From: Bacteroidaceae bacterium
Lineage (GTDB): Bacteria > Bacteroidota > Bacteroidia > Bacteroidales > Bacteroidaceae
DNA length: 64,000 nt
Direction: 5' to 3'
Assembly: GCA_016280445.1 (NCBI GenBank)
Contig: JAEEGS010000016.1
Coordinates: forward strand, 41,351 to 105,350
A program made the position numbers and the translations under genes. The number at the start of each line of letters is the position of its first letter. The stretch's first letter is position 1. The notes beneath the pieces are model-generated. The model was not told where the DNA came from. It saw nothing but the letters and a program-made list of their open reading frames with translations, and did not search any database. Below, piece by piece: positions 44,632-53,917 of the stretch.

Positions 44632-46242
44632 ATGATTCGTCGTCTATTGTCCATCATCGCGTTAGCCCTCCCCCTTTGGGGGCTGGGGGGCTTTGCTCAT
44701 GCTCAAATCAACACCGACCGCATGATGAATATCGCCCGCAATGCATTGGCTTACGATGACTATGTGCTCTCCATCAGTTACTTCAACATCGTCATCAACT
44801 ACAAGCCACACCTCTACGAGCCCTACTTCTTTCGCGGGGTCGCCAAATTCTACCTCGATGACTATTCCGGCACCATTCTCGACTGCACCGAGGCCATCCG
44901 CCGCAATCCCTATTATCCCAACACCTACGAACTACGAGGACTCGCCTACATCAACCTCAACCGGTTTGCCGATGCCATCGGAGACTACAAAGTGGCTACA
45001 GAGATGACACCCGAAAACCGCTCGCTTTGGCACAACATGGCACTCTGCCACATCGAGATGGATAGTCTCGACCAAGCTGACAGCATCACCAGCATCATTA
45101 TCAAGAAATGGCCTAAACATGCTGACGGCTACAACATCAAGGCACAAATCCTCCTACAGAAGAAAGACACCATCGCCGCCGAGGCCGTCATCGACCAGGC
45201 ACTCGAGGCGGACCGATACAACATAGGTGCCCTCACCGCCAAGGCCAACATCCTGATGAGCCACGAGCAGTATGAAGACGCCATCAAGCACTTCGACGAG
45301 TCGCTACGTCTCAACCCGAAAAACGCAGGCAACCTCATCAACCGAGCACTCTGCCACTACCACCTCAACCACTATCGCGAGGCGATGGCCGACTATGACC
45401 ATGCGCTCGACCTCGAACCACGCAACTTCGTCGGTCACTACAACCGAGGGCTCCTTCGTGCCAATGTGGGCGAAGACAACCTCGCCATCGAGGACTTCAA
45501 CTTCATCCTCTCCATCGACCCCGACGACATGATGGCGACCTTCAACCGCGCCACCCTGCTCGAGAATATCGGTGACTATCGTGGTGCCATCCGCGACTAC
45601 ACCACCGTCATCAACGAATTTCCCAAGTTCCTCTATGGATATGAACGCCGTGCTGCTGCCCGCCGCAAGATAGGTGACCTCGCTGGTGCCAACCGCGACG
45701 AGGAGCACATATTGAAAGAACAGATTGCCCACCGCTACGGCTACTCCACCCCCACCTCACGACAGAAGAACAAGACCCGCAAGAAGTCGCAGGTCAACCT
45801 CGAAGACTACCAGAAACTGGTGGAAGAAGACGACAGCATACAGGAGCAGGTGTACGAAAGCGAATACCGCGGACGCGTGCAGAATCGTGACCAAGAAGCC
45901 AAACTCATCCTGCCCAACGAACACACATATAATATATATAAAACCACTGGGCAGGACAACGTGATAGCCCTCTTCGAATCGGCCTATCATGCCGCCCAAG
46001 CAGGCAACATCAACGAAGCCATCGCAGGCTTCACCCAGGTGCTCGAGAAGAACGACCACTTCGCCGAAGCCTACTTCAACCGAGGCCTCCTCCACCTCCT
46101 TCTCGACAACACATCCCTCGCCATCCCCGACCTCTCCAAAGCCGGAGAACTCGGCATCTACCAGGCCTACAACATCATCAAGAAGAACCAGAACATCAAG
46201 AAGAACCAAAACGGCAAAAAGCAAGAAAAGCAGAAGCCATGA
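44632..46242 (+). CDS. Exported TPR-repeat protein
   Basis: Signal peptide (MIRRLLSIIALALPLWGLGG ... HAQ), then about nine TPR units spanning residues 30-350 and another pair near 455-520 (for example DYSGTILDCTEAIRRNP; AMADYDHALDLEPRNFVGHY; AIAGFTQVLEKNDHFAEAYF). Between them lies a basic/polar linker. The ATG at 44632 is favoured by GGGAG just upstream; a TTG at 44614 is in frame. It probably scaffolds protein contacts in the periplasm or at the outer membrane; no partner can be named. Confidence 0.88.
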   Translation: MIRRLLSIIALALPLWGLGGFAHAQINTDRMMNIARNALAYDDYVLSISYFNIVINYKPHLYEPYFFRGVAKFYLDDYSGTILDCTEAIRRNPYYPNTYELRGLAYINLNRFADAIGDYKVATEMTPENRSLWHNMALCHIEMDSLDQADSITSIIIKKWPKHADGYNIKAQILLQKKDTIAAEAVIDQALEADRYNIGALTAKANILMSHEQYEDAIKHFDESLRLNPKNAGNLINRALCHYHLNHYREAMADYDHALDLEPRNFVGHYNRGLLRANVGEDNLAIEDFNFILSIDPDDMMATFNRATLLENIGDYRGAIRDYTTVINEFPKFLYGYERRAAARRKIGDLAGANRDEEHILKEQIAHRYGYSTPTSRQKNKTRKKSQVNLEDYQKLVEEDDSIQEQVYESEYRGRVQNRDQEAKLILPNEHTYNIYKTTGQDNVIALFESAYHAAQAGNINEAIAGFTQVLEKNDHFAEAYFNRGLLHLLLDNTSLAIPDLSKAGELGIYQAYNIIKKNQNIKKNQNGKKQEKQKP

Positions 46243-46311
46243 GCACCGCCCATGGCCTCCCTATTTCCCGCATGCCTCCCCGGCAAAAATCCCAGACTCT
46301 CCAGACTCTCC

Positions 46312-46376
46312 GGATTATTCGGATTAATCCGGATAATCCGGAATCTCCAGAATTCCCAGATTATCCGGAAATTCCA
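46312..46376. terminator. ATCCGGAT-rich palindromes between convergent genes
   Basis: 46312-46339 is a 28-bp near-perfect palindrome (arms GGATTATTCGGATT and AATCCGGATAATCC, one mismatched pair), followed by a second overlapping inverted repeat (GGATAATC / GATTATCC). It lies between the convergent TPR and four-helix-bundle genes and could stop transcription from both sides, though a T-tract is lacking. Confidence 0.45.
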
Positions 46377-46394
46377 TACCCCCCCAAAAAACCA

Positions 46395-47072
46395 TCACCC
46401 CCTCTCCTCAATCATCCGCCTCAACCTCTCCACCTCCCGCTTCAATTCCTCAATCTCTTTCGCTTGCCTCGCAATCACTTGTTTCTGTGTCTCGCGCTGC
46501 TCCAATCTTGCCGCTGTCATGCGCTCCCTGATGCCTCCCTCTGTGGTGAACTCCCTATCCTTCCGCTCTATATACTTCGTTAGTGCAGCATCCACCTGAT
46601 GACAAAGGCATATCGCCATGTTCGCCAATTCTTCATCGTCCATCTTCATAAGGAATGGTTGATAATCTTCAAATTTGCTGTGCTCCGTGCAGAAGCGATG
46701 CAACTTGTCAAAACGTTCGCTCCTCCCGTGAAACCATTCTTGTATTCCCTTCCGTTTCAGATAATCTTGATAATCCGCTTGCAATTCCTGATTACTGCCA
46801 CGAGCAATCCCCAACAACTTCAACTCCACCTCCATCGAAGTCTGCCCATCACTGCTCCCCTCCGCAATATTCTGCTTCGTACTCCGCGCCGCCTGCACCA
46901 TCTGGTCAACCGTCCTGTCACCAAACTTCGGCAGAAAACGCTGACAAAACACCTGCGTCAACTGATACAACACATCACTCCGCTGATAGAACCGCAACTC
47001 CGTATAAACCACCGCCTTCCGCAGCACACTCGTCGTCCCATCCTTATAATGTCGAATCTTACTATTGTCCAT
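46395..47072 (-). CDS. Four-helix-bundle suffix-domain protein
   Basis: 225 residues, all helical. The segment AARSTKQNIAEGSSDG ... ELKLLGIARGSNQELQADY matches the four-helix-bundle family related to proteins encoded in 23S rRNA intervening sequences, in the longer version with a C-terminal suffix domain. The end (QAKEIEELKREVERLRRMI) is a coiled coil. Such genes are scattered and mobile in distribution; function unknown. It is the first gene of a short accessory patch. Confidence 0.8.
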   Translation of the reverse strand: MDNSKIRHYKDGTTSVLRKAVVYTELRFYQRSDVLYQLTQVFCQRFLPKFGDRTVDQMVQAARSTKQNIAEGSSDGQTSMEVELKLLGIARGSNQELQADYQDYLKRKGIQEWFHGRSERFDKLHRFCTEHSKFEDYQPFLMKMDDEELANMAICLCHQVDAALTKYIERKDREFTTEGGIRERMTAARLEQRETQKQVIARQAKEIEELKREVERLRRMIEERG

Positions 47073-47109
47073 ATATCATCAAAGTTGGTATATCCTCCGT
47101 CCCATCATG

Positions 47110-47781
47110 CTACTTCCTCTCCTGAATCCGATGGATTTCCATCATCTGCAGGTTATATTGACGGGAGAATTCGTTGTACTGTTCCACATAAGCAGCTAGC
47201 ACATCAATGAATTTCAGGTGAGCGTCAGTATATTTTCCCTTATACTCCTTGGGGAAATAATTAGCATCTTTCGTGTTCACCGCACTAGCCATAGACAAAG
47301 ACATTTCCATCATTTGAGTATATGTCTGGTCAAGTACCTGCTTATCCTTCTCCAGCATCTGAATCTCTTTGGTGGAAATCAAACCACCGTTGCTAGCACG
47401 TGTGACACACGAACTACAACGAGCAACAACATTCGCGCACGGGTCAAGGAAGTTAGGAAGAATCTGAACCGCCGCATCAAACACACCCCCTACAGCAGCT
47501 TTCTCCAGCCATTCATCTCCCTGTCCCATCAGATAGAGCCTGTATTGCGCAGGAGCATACCCGTCCTCCGCAAGACTTTTATACACTCCGATACTACAAG
47601 AACGATCCTTTCCTTCCTTTTTCAAGGCCTTCTTATACAACTTCATGGCCACCTTGTTCCCTGGCTTCAACTGTCGTTCTTCCTGACCGTATGCTGCACT
47701 CTGTGCCATAAGCGTGGTCACAAAAAGACATACTGCAAAAAAGAATGCCAACCGTCTCATCTGTACGTTCATTGTTTCCAT
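47110..47781 (-). CDS. Secreted protein of unknown function with Sel1/TPR-like segment
   Basis: Signal peptide RRLAFFFAVCLFVTTLMAQ; starts at 47781, 47772 and 47760 are all possible, the last giving the cleanest signal. The mature part has a short helical repeat segment (KALKKEGKDRSCSIGVYKSLAEDGYAPAQYRL) reminiscent of Sel1-like repeats, a Cys-containing stretch (NFLDPCANVVARCSSCV) and a helical C-terminus. No family recognised. Its promoter (47825-47855) diverges from that of the next gene. Confidence 0.7.
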   Translation of the reverse strand: METMNVQMRRLAFFFAVCLFVTTLMAQSAAYGQEERQLKPGNKVAMKLYKKALKKEGKDRSCSIGVYKSLAEDGYAPAQYRLYLMGQGDEWLEKAAVGGVFDAAVQILPNFLDPCANVVARCSSCVTRASNGGLISTKEIQMLEKDKQVLDQTYTQMMEMSLSMASAVNTKDANYFPKEYKGKYTDAHLKFIDVLAAYVEQYNEFSRQYNLQMMEIHRIQERK

Positions 47782-47824
47782 CGTTAGTTTGTTTTAGGTT
47801 AATACTCTGTTTGGATTCATGCCA

Positions 47825-47855
47825 CAAAGATAAATCAAAATTCCAACATCGCAAA
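47825..47855 (-). promoter_or_regulatory. Promoter of the 47110-47781 gene
   Basis: Minus strand: TTTG (47852-47855), 19-bp spacer, TATCTTTG (47825-47832), about 44 bp before the first ATG. Confidence 0.75.
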
Positions 47856-47885
47856 ATAAAAAAGGGAAAATTTGCCTTCCGAGAT

Positions 47886-47916
47886 TTTGTGCTTTCCACA
47901 AAAGAAGGTATCTTTG
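47886..47916 (+). promoter_or_regulatory. Promoter of the 48045-49220 gene
   Basis: TTTG (47886-47889), 19-bp spacer, TATCTTTG (47909-47916). It predicts a leader of about 120 nt before the ATG at 48045. Confidence 0.75.
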
Positions 47917-48044
47917 CCACGTGTTCTTCGGAACATGACATTTTATTTGCTCAATCGTCACTCGAACTAGCACCTCGAAAAAGACTAAAACGGGCATAAA
48001 ACAAGACGAAACAACCTTATTACTAATTAAACAAATAACCAACA

Positions 48045-49220
48045 ATGAAAAAGACCTTATTCATCCTTTTTAGCCTTATGGTTATCCATCTTCACGCACA
48101 AGATGTTATTGTCAAGAAAGATGATAGCACCATTCTGGCAAAAGTGCTTGAAGTGGATGAGACAAACATCAAGTATAAAAAATACTCCAATCAAACAGGC
48201 CCCACTTACACCATTAGCATCACAAACGTGAGAGCCATTAATTATCAGAATGGAGAGAAAGATACGTTCGATAACGCGAATCCTTCTACACCCGCACCCG
48301 CATCCACTTCATCAAGTATAGCATCTGGATACATAGAGAAACCTGCTGATGCCCGCAATGCGGAGATAATTGCAAGTTATAATCGGGACTTTAACCTATC
48401 TACAGAAACATTGAAAAAATTAAATCCGAAAAAAGAAGCAAAGTATTTTGTCGGTTTTACAGGAGTAGCAAAATCTTCTATCATGTCAAATGATGAAGCT
48501 GAGATGACTTTTGTAGAATCAAGTCTAAAGAACCCTTATTGGGCTTCAGACTACTATGAAACCGTTTATTACATCAATGTGAAAAACAAAACAGACAAGA
48601 CGATATACGTAGATTTAGGTAATTCATTCATTATATACCCTAGTGGATCTTTTTACTGTTATTATAACCCGACAGAAACGCAAACTGTCACATTAGGAGG
48701 TTCTTCTGGCGCTGGATTAGGTTTAGGTAGTGTGGCTGGAGTGTTAGGTATTGGGGGAGCAGTTGGTCAATTAGCAGGAGGTGTATCTGTAGGGGGAAGT
48801 CGCTCCCATTCTGTTTCCACCACATATTCCGAACAAAGAATTATAGCAATACCACCTCAAGGAAACCGAAATTTAACAACAGAAAAGTGGGTACAAACTA
48901 AAAAAGTTCCGACTTTATCTTTTAGTCGTGATGAGTTTATGAGAATTGGACATTCTGAAGACCTCATTTGTGGTTGTCATAAAACAGGGCAAAAACAAGG
49001 GGAAAAATATGTATGTAGCAATGATTCCTCATATTCAAAAGAATTCCTTATAACATATTCCACATCTGAAAATTTCTCAACTTTTTCCACACTAAAAGCC
49101 AGAATTTATGGACGGATGTCATTTGGCGTAAAATTTTGGAGGAAGAAAGATACAAAATTTATTGCTGTAGATGGAGAAGGAATGGGAAGAACAATATACA
49201 AAACGCCTAGGTCTTGGTAG
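48045..49220 (+). CDS. Secreted protein of unknown function, AT-rich
   Basis: Signal peptide MKKTLFILFSLMVIHLHAQ. Residues about 20-75 (VIVKKDDSTILAKVLEVDE, KKYSNQTGPTYTISI) resemble the short domain often found at the N-terminus of Bacteroidetes outer-membrane proteins that start QDxIxxKxG. A long region follows with a glycine-rich stretch (GSSGAGLGLGSVAGVLGIGG, about 223-242) that could be membrane-active. No known domain beyond that. The codon use (AAA, ATT, TTA) is much more AT-rich than flanking housekeeping genes, suggesting recent transfer. Confidence 0.75.
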   Translation: MKKTLFILFSLMVIHLHAQDVIVKKDDSTILAKVLEVDETNIKYKKYSNQTGPTYTISITNVRAINYQNGEKDTFDNANPSTPAPASTSSSIASGYIEKPADARNAEIIASYNRDFNLSTETLKKLNPKKEAKYFVGFTGVAKSSIMSNDEAEMTFVESSLKNPYWASDYYETVYYINVKNKTDKTIYVDLGNSFIIYPSGSFYCYYNPTETQTVTLGGSSGAGLGLGSVAGVLGIGGAVGQLAGGVSVGGSRSHSVSTTYSEQRIIAIPPQGNRNLTTEKWVQTKKVPTLSFSRDEFMRIGHSEDLICGCHKTGQKQGEKYVCSNDSSYSKEFLITYSTSENFSTFSTLKARIYGRMSFGVKFWRKKDTKFIAVDGEGMGRTIYKTPRSW

Positions 49221-49270
49221 GCTGTTAGAAAAAGAATACGGGTTCAGCATTCCACGTCCTCTTCTCCCCC

Positions 49271-49396
49271 TCTTCCACACCCTCCGAACCGATGTCCCCG
49301 ATGTCGGCGAGGCGATGTCCCCGATGTCGGTTTTGAGGCTGTGGAAGAGGTTCGGAGGAGGATGTGGAAGAGAGGAGAGAGAGGGTGTGGAAGAAA
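49271..49396. repeat. Fold-back region with a duplicated 17-mer
   Basis: GATGTCCCCGATGTCGG occurs at 49291-49307 and 49314-49330 (23-bp step). It is flanked by arms that pair: CTCTTCCACACCCTCCGAACC (from 49271) against the complement of GGTTCGGAGG ... GTGGAAGAG (to about 49371) and again against GAGGGTGTGGAAG (about 49381-49393). The two right arms compete for one left arm. It lies just upstream of the toxin-antitoxin promoter. Confidence 0.7.
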
Positions 49397-49414
49397 GTTT
49401 TTGAGGGGAAGGGG

Positions 49415-49445
49415 TTGTGAATGTCGGATTTTATTCGTAACTTTG
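49415..49445 (+). promoter_or_regulatory. Toxin-antitoxin promoter
   Basis: TTG (49415-49417), 20-bp spacer, TAACTTTG (49438-49445), 26 bp before the antitoxin ATG at 49472. Confidence 0.7.
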
Positions 49446-49471
49446 CCGTGAAATACAAAAACAGAAGATTT

Positions 49472-49717
49472 ATGACAGCGATACAACTACGTGCGGAACT
49501 GTTCCGCGAAATCAATCCCATCCTCGATGACGAGGGGATGATGCAGAAACTTCTGAAGTATGTGAAGAAGTTGACTTCGAAGAAGGAAGACCCTACGCTG
49601 ATGACGAAGGAGGAGTTCTTTGCCCGTGTGGACGAGGCAAGGGAACAAATAAGACGGGGGGACAGCACTCGATTTTCCGACCGCGAGAAGATGAACGAAT
49701 GGCTTAATTCCCTTTGA
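49472..49717 (+). CDS. Antitoxin of a YoeB/Txe-type module
   Basis: 81 residues from ATG 49472; the frame extends upstream, but that part contains the promoter. Helical and charged (MTAIQLRAELFREINPIL ... TLMTKEEFFARVDEAREQI), of the size and position of RelB/Phd-like antitoxins, and it ends 2 nt before the toxin ATG. It would bind the toxin and repress the shared promoter. Identification rests mainly on the toxin next to it. Confidence 0.75.
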   Translation: MTAIQLRAELFREINPILDDEGMMQKLLKYVKKLTSKKEDPTLMTKEEFFARVDEAREQIRRGDSTRFSDREKMNEWLNSL

Positions 49718-49719
49718 CC

Positions 49720-49992
49720 ATGTACGACATCGTCTATTCTGACAAGGCAAAGGAAGACCTCGCCAAACTGCGTCGCAGCGAACCTGCCGCCCACAAGAAA
49801 GCAGTCAAACTGCTGAATGAATTAATGGATCACCCGAAAACTGGCACTGGTCATCCAGAGCCATTGAAGGGTGACCGCGCCAGTCAATGGAGCCGCACCA
49901 TCACGAAGAAGCATCGGTTGATTTATGAGATATTCGACACCGAAGTCCATGTGGATGTATTGGCTGCCTACGGGCACTACGATGACAAGTGA
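49720..49992 (+). CDS. Txe/YoeB-family mRNA interferase toxin
   Basis: A 90-residue RelE-superfamily ribosome-dependent endoribonuclease. The diagnostic block GTGHPEPLKGDRASQWSRTI and KKHRLIYEI match Txe/YoeB; the predicted active-site residues Glu (HPEPLK), Arg (WSRTI) and a C-terminal His-Tyr (YGHYDDK) are all present, so it is probably active. The ATG at 49720 follows the antitoxin stop by 2 nt; a TTG at 49714 is less likely. Confidence 0.88.
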   Translation: MYDIVYSDKAKEDLAKLRRSEPAAHKKAVKLLNELMDHPKTGTGHPEPLKGDRASQWSRTITKKHRLIYEIFDTEVHVDVLAAYGHYDDK

Positions 49993-50040
49993 GACAGACA
50001 TCCACATGTATTTGTATAGCAACTAAAACTAACAAGAACG

Positions 50041-50148
50041 ATGGCTATACCTTACCGAAAAAGAAAGAAGAAGATTACCCCCTATCATCCCCTCCCCACC
50101 CAACAAAAAGAGAAAGAACAATTGTCAAATCAACGCTTTTCTGAATGA
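50041..50148 (+). CDS. Possible 35-residue basic peptide
   Basis: A short frame MAIPYRKRKKKITPYHPLPT ... SE starts 48 nt after the toxin stop in the 377-bp gap before thrS. It is very basic and has no recognised relative. No strong promoter of its own is seen. It could be a gene remnant or chance. Confidence 0.2.
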   Translation: MAIPYRKRKKKITPYHPLPTQQKEKEQLSNQRFSE

Positions 50149-50207
50149 AAAGTGGCCTTAACACGCTTTTTTTCAACAAAGTTTAACGCTATACGAATTT
50201 TTAGTGG

Positions 50208-50215
50208 TAAATTTG
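50208..50215 (+). promoter_or_regulatory. -7 box upstream of thrS
   Basis: TAAATTTG lies 154 bp before the thrS ATG; the -33 element is weak. The leader that follows carries a degenerate palindromic repeat (50229-50314). Confidence 0.45.
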
Positions 50216-50228
50216 TAGCGATTTTCTA

Positions 50229-50314
50229 ATTTCATACAGAAATCACAGAAAGCCATTTAGAAGGATGGAATCCAGCGGACATGTTTCTGTGATTTCCGTG
50301 TTTTCTGTGTGAAA
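50229..50314. repeat. Degenerate palindromic repeat in the thrS leader
   Basis: Arms TTTCATACAGAAATCACAGA (50230 on) and TTTCTGTGATTTCCGTGTTT (50284 on, continuing to TGTGTGAAA) pair with each other. They use the same 9-mer building block (TTTCTGTGA) as the three full elements at 58.1-60.2 kb, but the central GAGAGCC hairpin is replaced. Confidence 0.65.
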
Positions 50315-50369
50315 TAAAAAACTCTTTCTGTGAGCTAAGAACAAGAAGACTCAACAATAAAACAAAAAT

Positions 50370-52316
50370 ATGATCAAGATTACTTTTCCTGACAATTCCG
50401 TGCGCGAGTATGAGGCTGGCGTGACGGGCTTAGAGATTGCCGAGAGCATCAGCCAGCGACTGGCTCAAGACGTGATTGCGTGTGGTGTGAACGGCGAGAC
50501 GACAGAGTTGAACCGTCCCATCAACGAGGATGCCACCATCGCGCTCTACAAGTTTGAGGACACTGAGGGTAAGCACGCCTTCTGGCACACTTCTGCCCAC
50601 CTGATGGCTGAGGCGATTGAGGAACTGTGGCCAGGCACTCAGTTCGGTATCGGTCCTGCCATCGAGAACGGTTTCTACTACGACGTGATGCCACCCGAGG
50701 GCGTGAAGTTGAGCGACAGCGACTTCCCCAAGATTGAGAAGAAGATGCAGGAGTTGCAGCAGAAGAAGGAGGCACTCGTGCGCAAGGACATCTCCAAGCA
50801 GGATGTGATGGAACTCTTCGCCTCGAAGGGACAAAGCTATAAGAACGAACTGATTGCCGAACTGGAGGATGGCAAAATCACCACCTACACGCAAGGCAAC
50901 TATATCGACCTGTGCAAGGGTCCTCACTTGATGACCACCGCACCTATCAAGGCCTTCAAACTGCTCTCACTCGCTGCTGCCTATTGGCGTGGCGACGAGA
51001 AGCGCCCCATGATGACCCGCATCTACGGTATCTCCTTCCCCAAGAAGAAGATGCTCGACGAGTATCTCGTGGCGCTCGAAGAGGCTAAGAAGCGCGACCA
51101 CCGCAAGATTGGCAAGGAAATGGAACTCTTCATGTTCTCCGAGCGTGTGGGCAAGGGTCTTCCCATGTGGTTGCCCAAGGGAACAGCCGTTCGCATCCGC
51201 TTGCAGGACTTCTTGCGTAAAATCCAGAAGCGTTTTGGCTATCAGGAGGTTATCACTCCACACATCGGTGGTAAAAACCTCTATGTTACTTCCGGTCACT
51301 ATGCCCACTACGGCAAGGATTCCTTCCAACCCATCCAGACACCTGAGGAGGGCGAAGAATATCTGTTGAAGCCCATGAACTGCCCTCACCACTGTGAGAT
51401 TTTCGCTTGGCAGCCACGCTCCTACAAAGACCTCCCCTTCCGCTGTGCAGAATTCGGCACGGTGTATCGCTATGAGCAGTCGGGCGAGTTGCACGGATTG
51501 ACCCGTGTGCGCTCGTTCACGCAGGACGATGCCCACATCTTCTGCCGTCCCGACCAGGTGAAGGAAGAGTTCCTGCGTGTGATGGACATCATCAACATCA
51601 TCTTCAAGGCGCTCGACTTCAAGGAGTTCGAAGCACAGATTTCGCTCCGCGACCCCGAGGACAAGGAGAAGTACATCGGCTCCGACGAGGTGTGGGAGCA
51701 GGCAGAACGCGCCATCATCGAGGCTTGTGCTGAGAAGGGTCTGCCCACGCGCACAGAGTTGGGCGAGGCTGCTTTCTACGGACCAAAACTCGACTTCATG
51801 ATCAAGGATGCATTGGGACGCCGCTGGCAGTTGGGCACCATCCAGGTGGATTACAACCTGCCCGAGCGCTTCCAACTCGAATACACAGGTGCCGACAACC
51901 AGAAGCACCGTCCTGTGATGATTCACCGTGCCCCATTCGGCTCGATGGAACGTTTCATCGCCGTGCTCATCGAGCACACAGCCGGTCACTTCCCACTCTG
52001 GCTCACCCCCGACCAGGCCGTCGTGCTGCCTATCTCATCCGACAAGCACAACGACTATGCCAAGAAGGTGGCAGAGATGCTCAACGCACAGGATGTGCGC
52101 ACCATCGTGGACGACCGCAACGAGAAGATTGGCCGCAAGATTCGCGACAACGAAATGAAGCACATCCCTTACCTGCTCATCGTGGGCGAGCAAGAGATGG
52201 CCGATGGCACCGTGAACGTGCGCAAACAGGGCACTCAGCAGCAAGAAACGATGAAAATCGAAGATTTTGCAAAGAAAATCCAGGAAGAAGTTCGTCAAAT
52301 GACAGAAAATTTCTAA
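50370..52316 (+). CDS. thrS: Threonyl-tRNA synthetase
   Basis: Class II aminoacyl-tRNA synthetase of 648 residues. Domains: TGS (1-62), editing domain (about 65-240; [13 protein letters not shown] and the zinc-like HxxxH/C motif), catalytic core (about 245-535; motif 2 in [28 protein letters not shown] with a zinc-ligand Cys, [18 protein letters not shown] motif 3) and anticodon-binding domain (about 540-648). First gene of the thrS-infC-rpmI-rplT cluster, though infC has its own promoter. Confidence 0.97.
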   Translation: MIKITFPDNSVREYEAGVTGLEIAESISQRLAQDVIACGVNGETTELNRPINEDATIALYKFEDTEGKHAFWHTSAHLMAEAIEELWPGTQFGIGPAIENGFYYDVMPPEGVKLSDSDFPKIEKKMQELQQKKEALVRKDISKQDVMELFASKGQSYKNELIAELEDGKITTYTQGNYIDLCKGPHLMTTAPIKAFKLLSLAAAYWRGDEKRPMMTRIYGISFPKKKMLDEYLVALEEAKKRDHRKIGKEMELFMFSERVGKGLPMWLPKGTAVRIRLQDFLRKIQKRFGYQEVITPHIGGKNLYVTSGHYAHYGKDSFQPIQTPEEGEEYLLKPMNCPHHCEIFAWQPRSYKDLPFRCAEFGTVYRYEQSGELHGLTRVRSFTQDDAHIFCRPDQVKEEFLRVMDIINIIFKALDFKEFEAQISLRDPEDKEKYIGSDEVWEQAERAIIEACAEKGLPTRTELGEAAFYGPKLDFMIKDALGRRWQLGTIQVDYNLPERFQLEYTGADNQKHRPVMIHRAPFGSMERFIAVLIEHTAGHFPLWLTPDQAVVLPISSDKHNDYAKKVAEMLNAQDVRTIVDDRNEKIGRKIRDNEMKHIPYLLIVGEQEMADGTVNVRKQGTQQQETMKIEDFAKKIQEEVRQMTENF

Positions 52317-52364
52317 CACTGGAGAGGTTAGGCGGCATCTCAACATAAAAAATAAAAAAATTAT

Positions 52365-52395
52365 TTTGTTATGTCTTCGATTTGCACTAACTTTG
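52365..52395 (+). promoter_or_regulatory. infC-rpmI-rplT promoter
   Basis: TTTG (52365-52368), 19-bp spacer, TAACTTTG (52388-52395), 65 bp upstream of infC. It suggests infC and the ribosomal protein genes can be transcribed apart from thrS. Confidence 0.8.
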
Positions 52396-52460
52396 CACCC
52401 GATTTTTAACAAAACAAACAAAACTTAACAAACCATACCGAAGGGAACAAAGCCAACCGA

Positions 52461-53135
52461 ATGAAAGGTGACAACAAAAAACAGCAGTACAGAGTCAATG
52501 AACAGATTCGTGTACCAGAAGTGAGAATTGTAGGCGAAGACATCGAGTCCGCCGTCATACCAACCCGCGAAGCTCTGCGTCTTGCAGAAGACAAAGGAGT
52601 AGACCTCGTTGAAATTTCTCCCAACGCACAACCTCCGGTATGTCGACTCATCGACTACTCCAAGTTCCTCTATCAGCAGAAGAAGAAAGCCAAGGAACTG
52701 AAGGCCAAGCAGGTGAAAGTCGAAGTGAAAGAAATCCGTTTCGGACCTCAGACAGGTGAAGCCGACTACGCTTTCAAACTCAAGCATGCGCAAGAGTTCC
52801 TGAACGATGGCAACAAGGTGAAAGCCTACGTGTTCTTCAAGGGACGCTCCATCGTCTTCAAGGAGCAGGGAGAAGTGCTCCTCCTCCGTTTTGCCAACGA
52901 CCTCGAGGAACTGGCCAAGGTGGAGAGCATGCCATCGCTCGAAGGAAAGAAGATGTTCCTCACCCTCTCGCCCAAGAAAGCCGGTCAACCCAAGAAGAGC
53001 CAGCAGAAGCGCGACAACGAGGCTGCCGAAGCCGCCGCAAAGGCACAGCGCCAAGCCGAAGAGGCAGCCAAAGGCCCTAACCCCAACAGCCCCTTCGCAG
53101 GACTGGCTGAGAAACTGGCCGCTAAAGAAGAATAG
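52461..53135 (+). CDS. infC: Translation initiation factor IF-3
   Basis: Binds the 30S subunit and checks start-codon pairing. N-terminal domain ([38 protein letters not shown]) and C-terminal domain ([29 protein letters not shown]) are complete. The last 45 or so residues are an Ala/Lys/Gln-rich extension ([18 protein letters not shown]) beyond the enterobacterial length, as often seen in Bacteroidales. The start is a normal ATG, not the AUU used for autoregulation in E. coli. Confidence 0.96.
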   Translation: MKGDNKKQQYRVNEQIRVPEVRIVGEDIESAVIPTREALRLAEDKGVDLVEISPNAQPPVCRLIDYSKFLYQQKKKAKELKAKQVKVEVKEIRFGPQTGEADYAFKLKHAQEFLNDGNKVKAYVFFKGRSIVFKEQGEVLLLRFANDLEELAKVESMPSLEGKKMFLTLSPKKAGQPKKSQQKRDNEAAEAAAKAQRQAEEAAKGPNPNSPFAGLAEKLAAKEE

Positions 53136-53196
53136 AAGTGCGTAACGCCTGGTATATGCGTTGCCACACATTATTAATAATTAAATACATAAAAAA

Positions 53197-53394
53197 ATGC
53201 CAAAAATTAAAACCAAGTCCGCTGCAAAGAAGCGTTTTGCGCTTACTGGAACCGGCAAGATCAAGCGTCAGCATGCTTATCACAGTCACATCTTGACCAA
53301 GAAGACTAAGAAGCAGAAGAGAAATCTCGACCACAGCACAATTGTCGTAAAGGCAAACCGCAAGCAAGTGCTCGACTGTCTCGCACTCCGCTAA
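53197..53394 (+). CDS. rpmI: 50S ribosomal protein L35
   Basis: 65-residue basic ribosomal protein; [20 protein letters not shown] and [10 protein letters not shown] are diagnostic. It follows infC by 61 nt and precedes rplT by 96 nt. The infC-rpmI-rplT order is conserved in bacteria and often under L20 autoregulation. I do not see an obvious L20-mimic pseudoknot here. Confidence 0.97.
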   Translation: MPKIKTKSAAKKRFALTGTGKIKRQHAYHSHILTKKTKKQKRNLDHSTIVVKANRKQVLDCLALR

Positions 53395-53490
53395 TCAATC
53401 CAGTAAGTAATCAACAAAAAGTTTAATCGAATCGTTAGCCCGAAAAGAACGTAAACGAACGTCGCTAACATTCAAAAAGCAAACAAAATT

Positions 53491-53835
53491 ATGCCAAGAT
53501 CAGTAAATCATGTTGCATCACGCGCTCGCCGCAAGAAGATTCTGAAGCGCGTAAAAGGTCAGTTCGGTGCTCGCAAGAACGTCTGGACCGTTGCCAAAAA
53601 CGCCTATGAAAAAGGCCTCACCTACGCATTCGCCGACCGTCGTCGCAAGAAGCGCGAGTTCCGCGCTCTCTGGATTCAGCGTATCAACGCTGCCGCACGT
53701 GCAGAGGGTCTTTCCTACTCACAGTTCATCGGCGCCCTTCACAAGGCTGGCATCGACCTCAACCGCAAGACACTTGCATACCTCGCAGTACACAATGCTG
53801 AGGCATTCAAGGCTATCGTTGAGAAGGTTAAGTAA
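53491..53835 (+). CDS. rplT: 50S ribosomal protein L20
   Basis: 114-residue 23S rRNA-binding assembly protein. The start [20 protein letters not shown] and the [14 protein letters not shown] block are diagnostic. It is the last gene of the cluster; a strong terminator follows. Confidence 0.97.
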   Translation: MPRSVNHVASRARRKKILKRVKGQFGARKNVWTVAKNAYEKGLTYAFADRRRKKREFRALWIQRINAAARAEGLSYSQFIGALHKAGIDLNRKTLAYLAVHNAEAFKAIVEKVK

Positions 53836-53844
53836 ATCAACATT

Positions 53845-53891
53845 AGTAAATAAAAAGCATCTTTCTCACAAGAAAGGTGCTTTTATTTACT
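53845..53891 (+). terminator. Terminator after rplT
   Basis: AGTAAATAAAAAGCATCTTTCT pairs with AGAAAGGTGCTTTTATTTACT around a 4-nt loop, nearly perfect over 21 bp. The A and T tracts on both sides allow bidirectional use. Confidence 0.85.
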
Positions 53892-53917
53892 CCGACAACT
53901 TCTAAAAAAATAATGAC

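Noticed and set aside
46239..46599. Two overlapping proline- and leucine-rich frames after the TPR gene
   Set aside because: They lie antisense to the four-helix-bundle gene and in the palindromic gap, and have no recognisable features.
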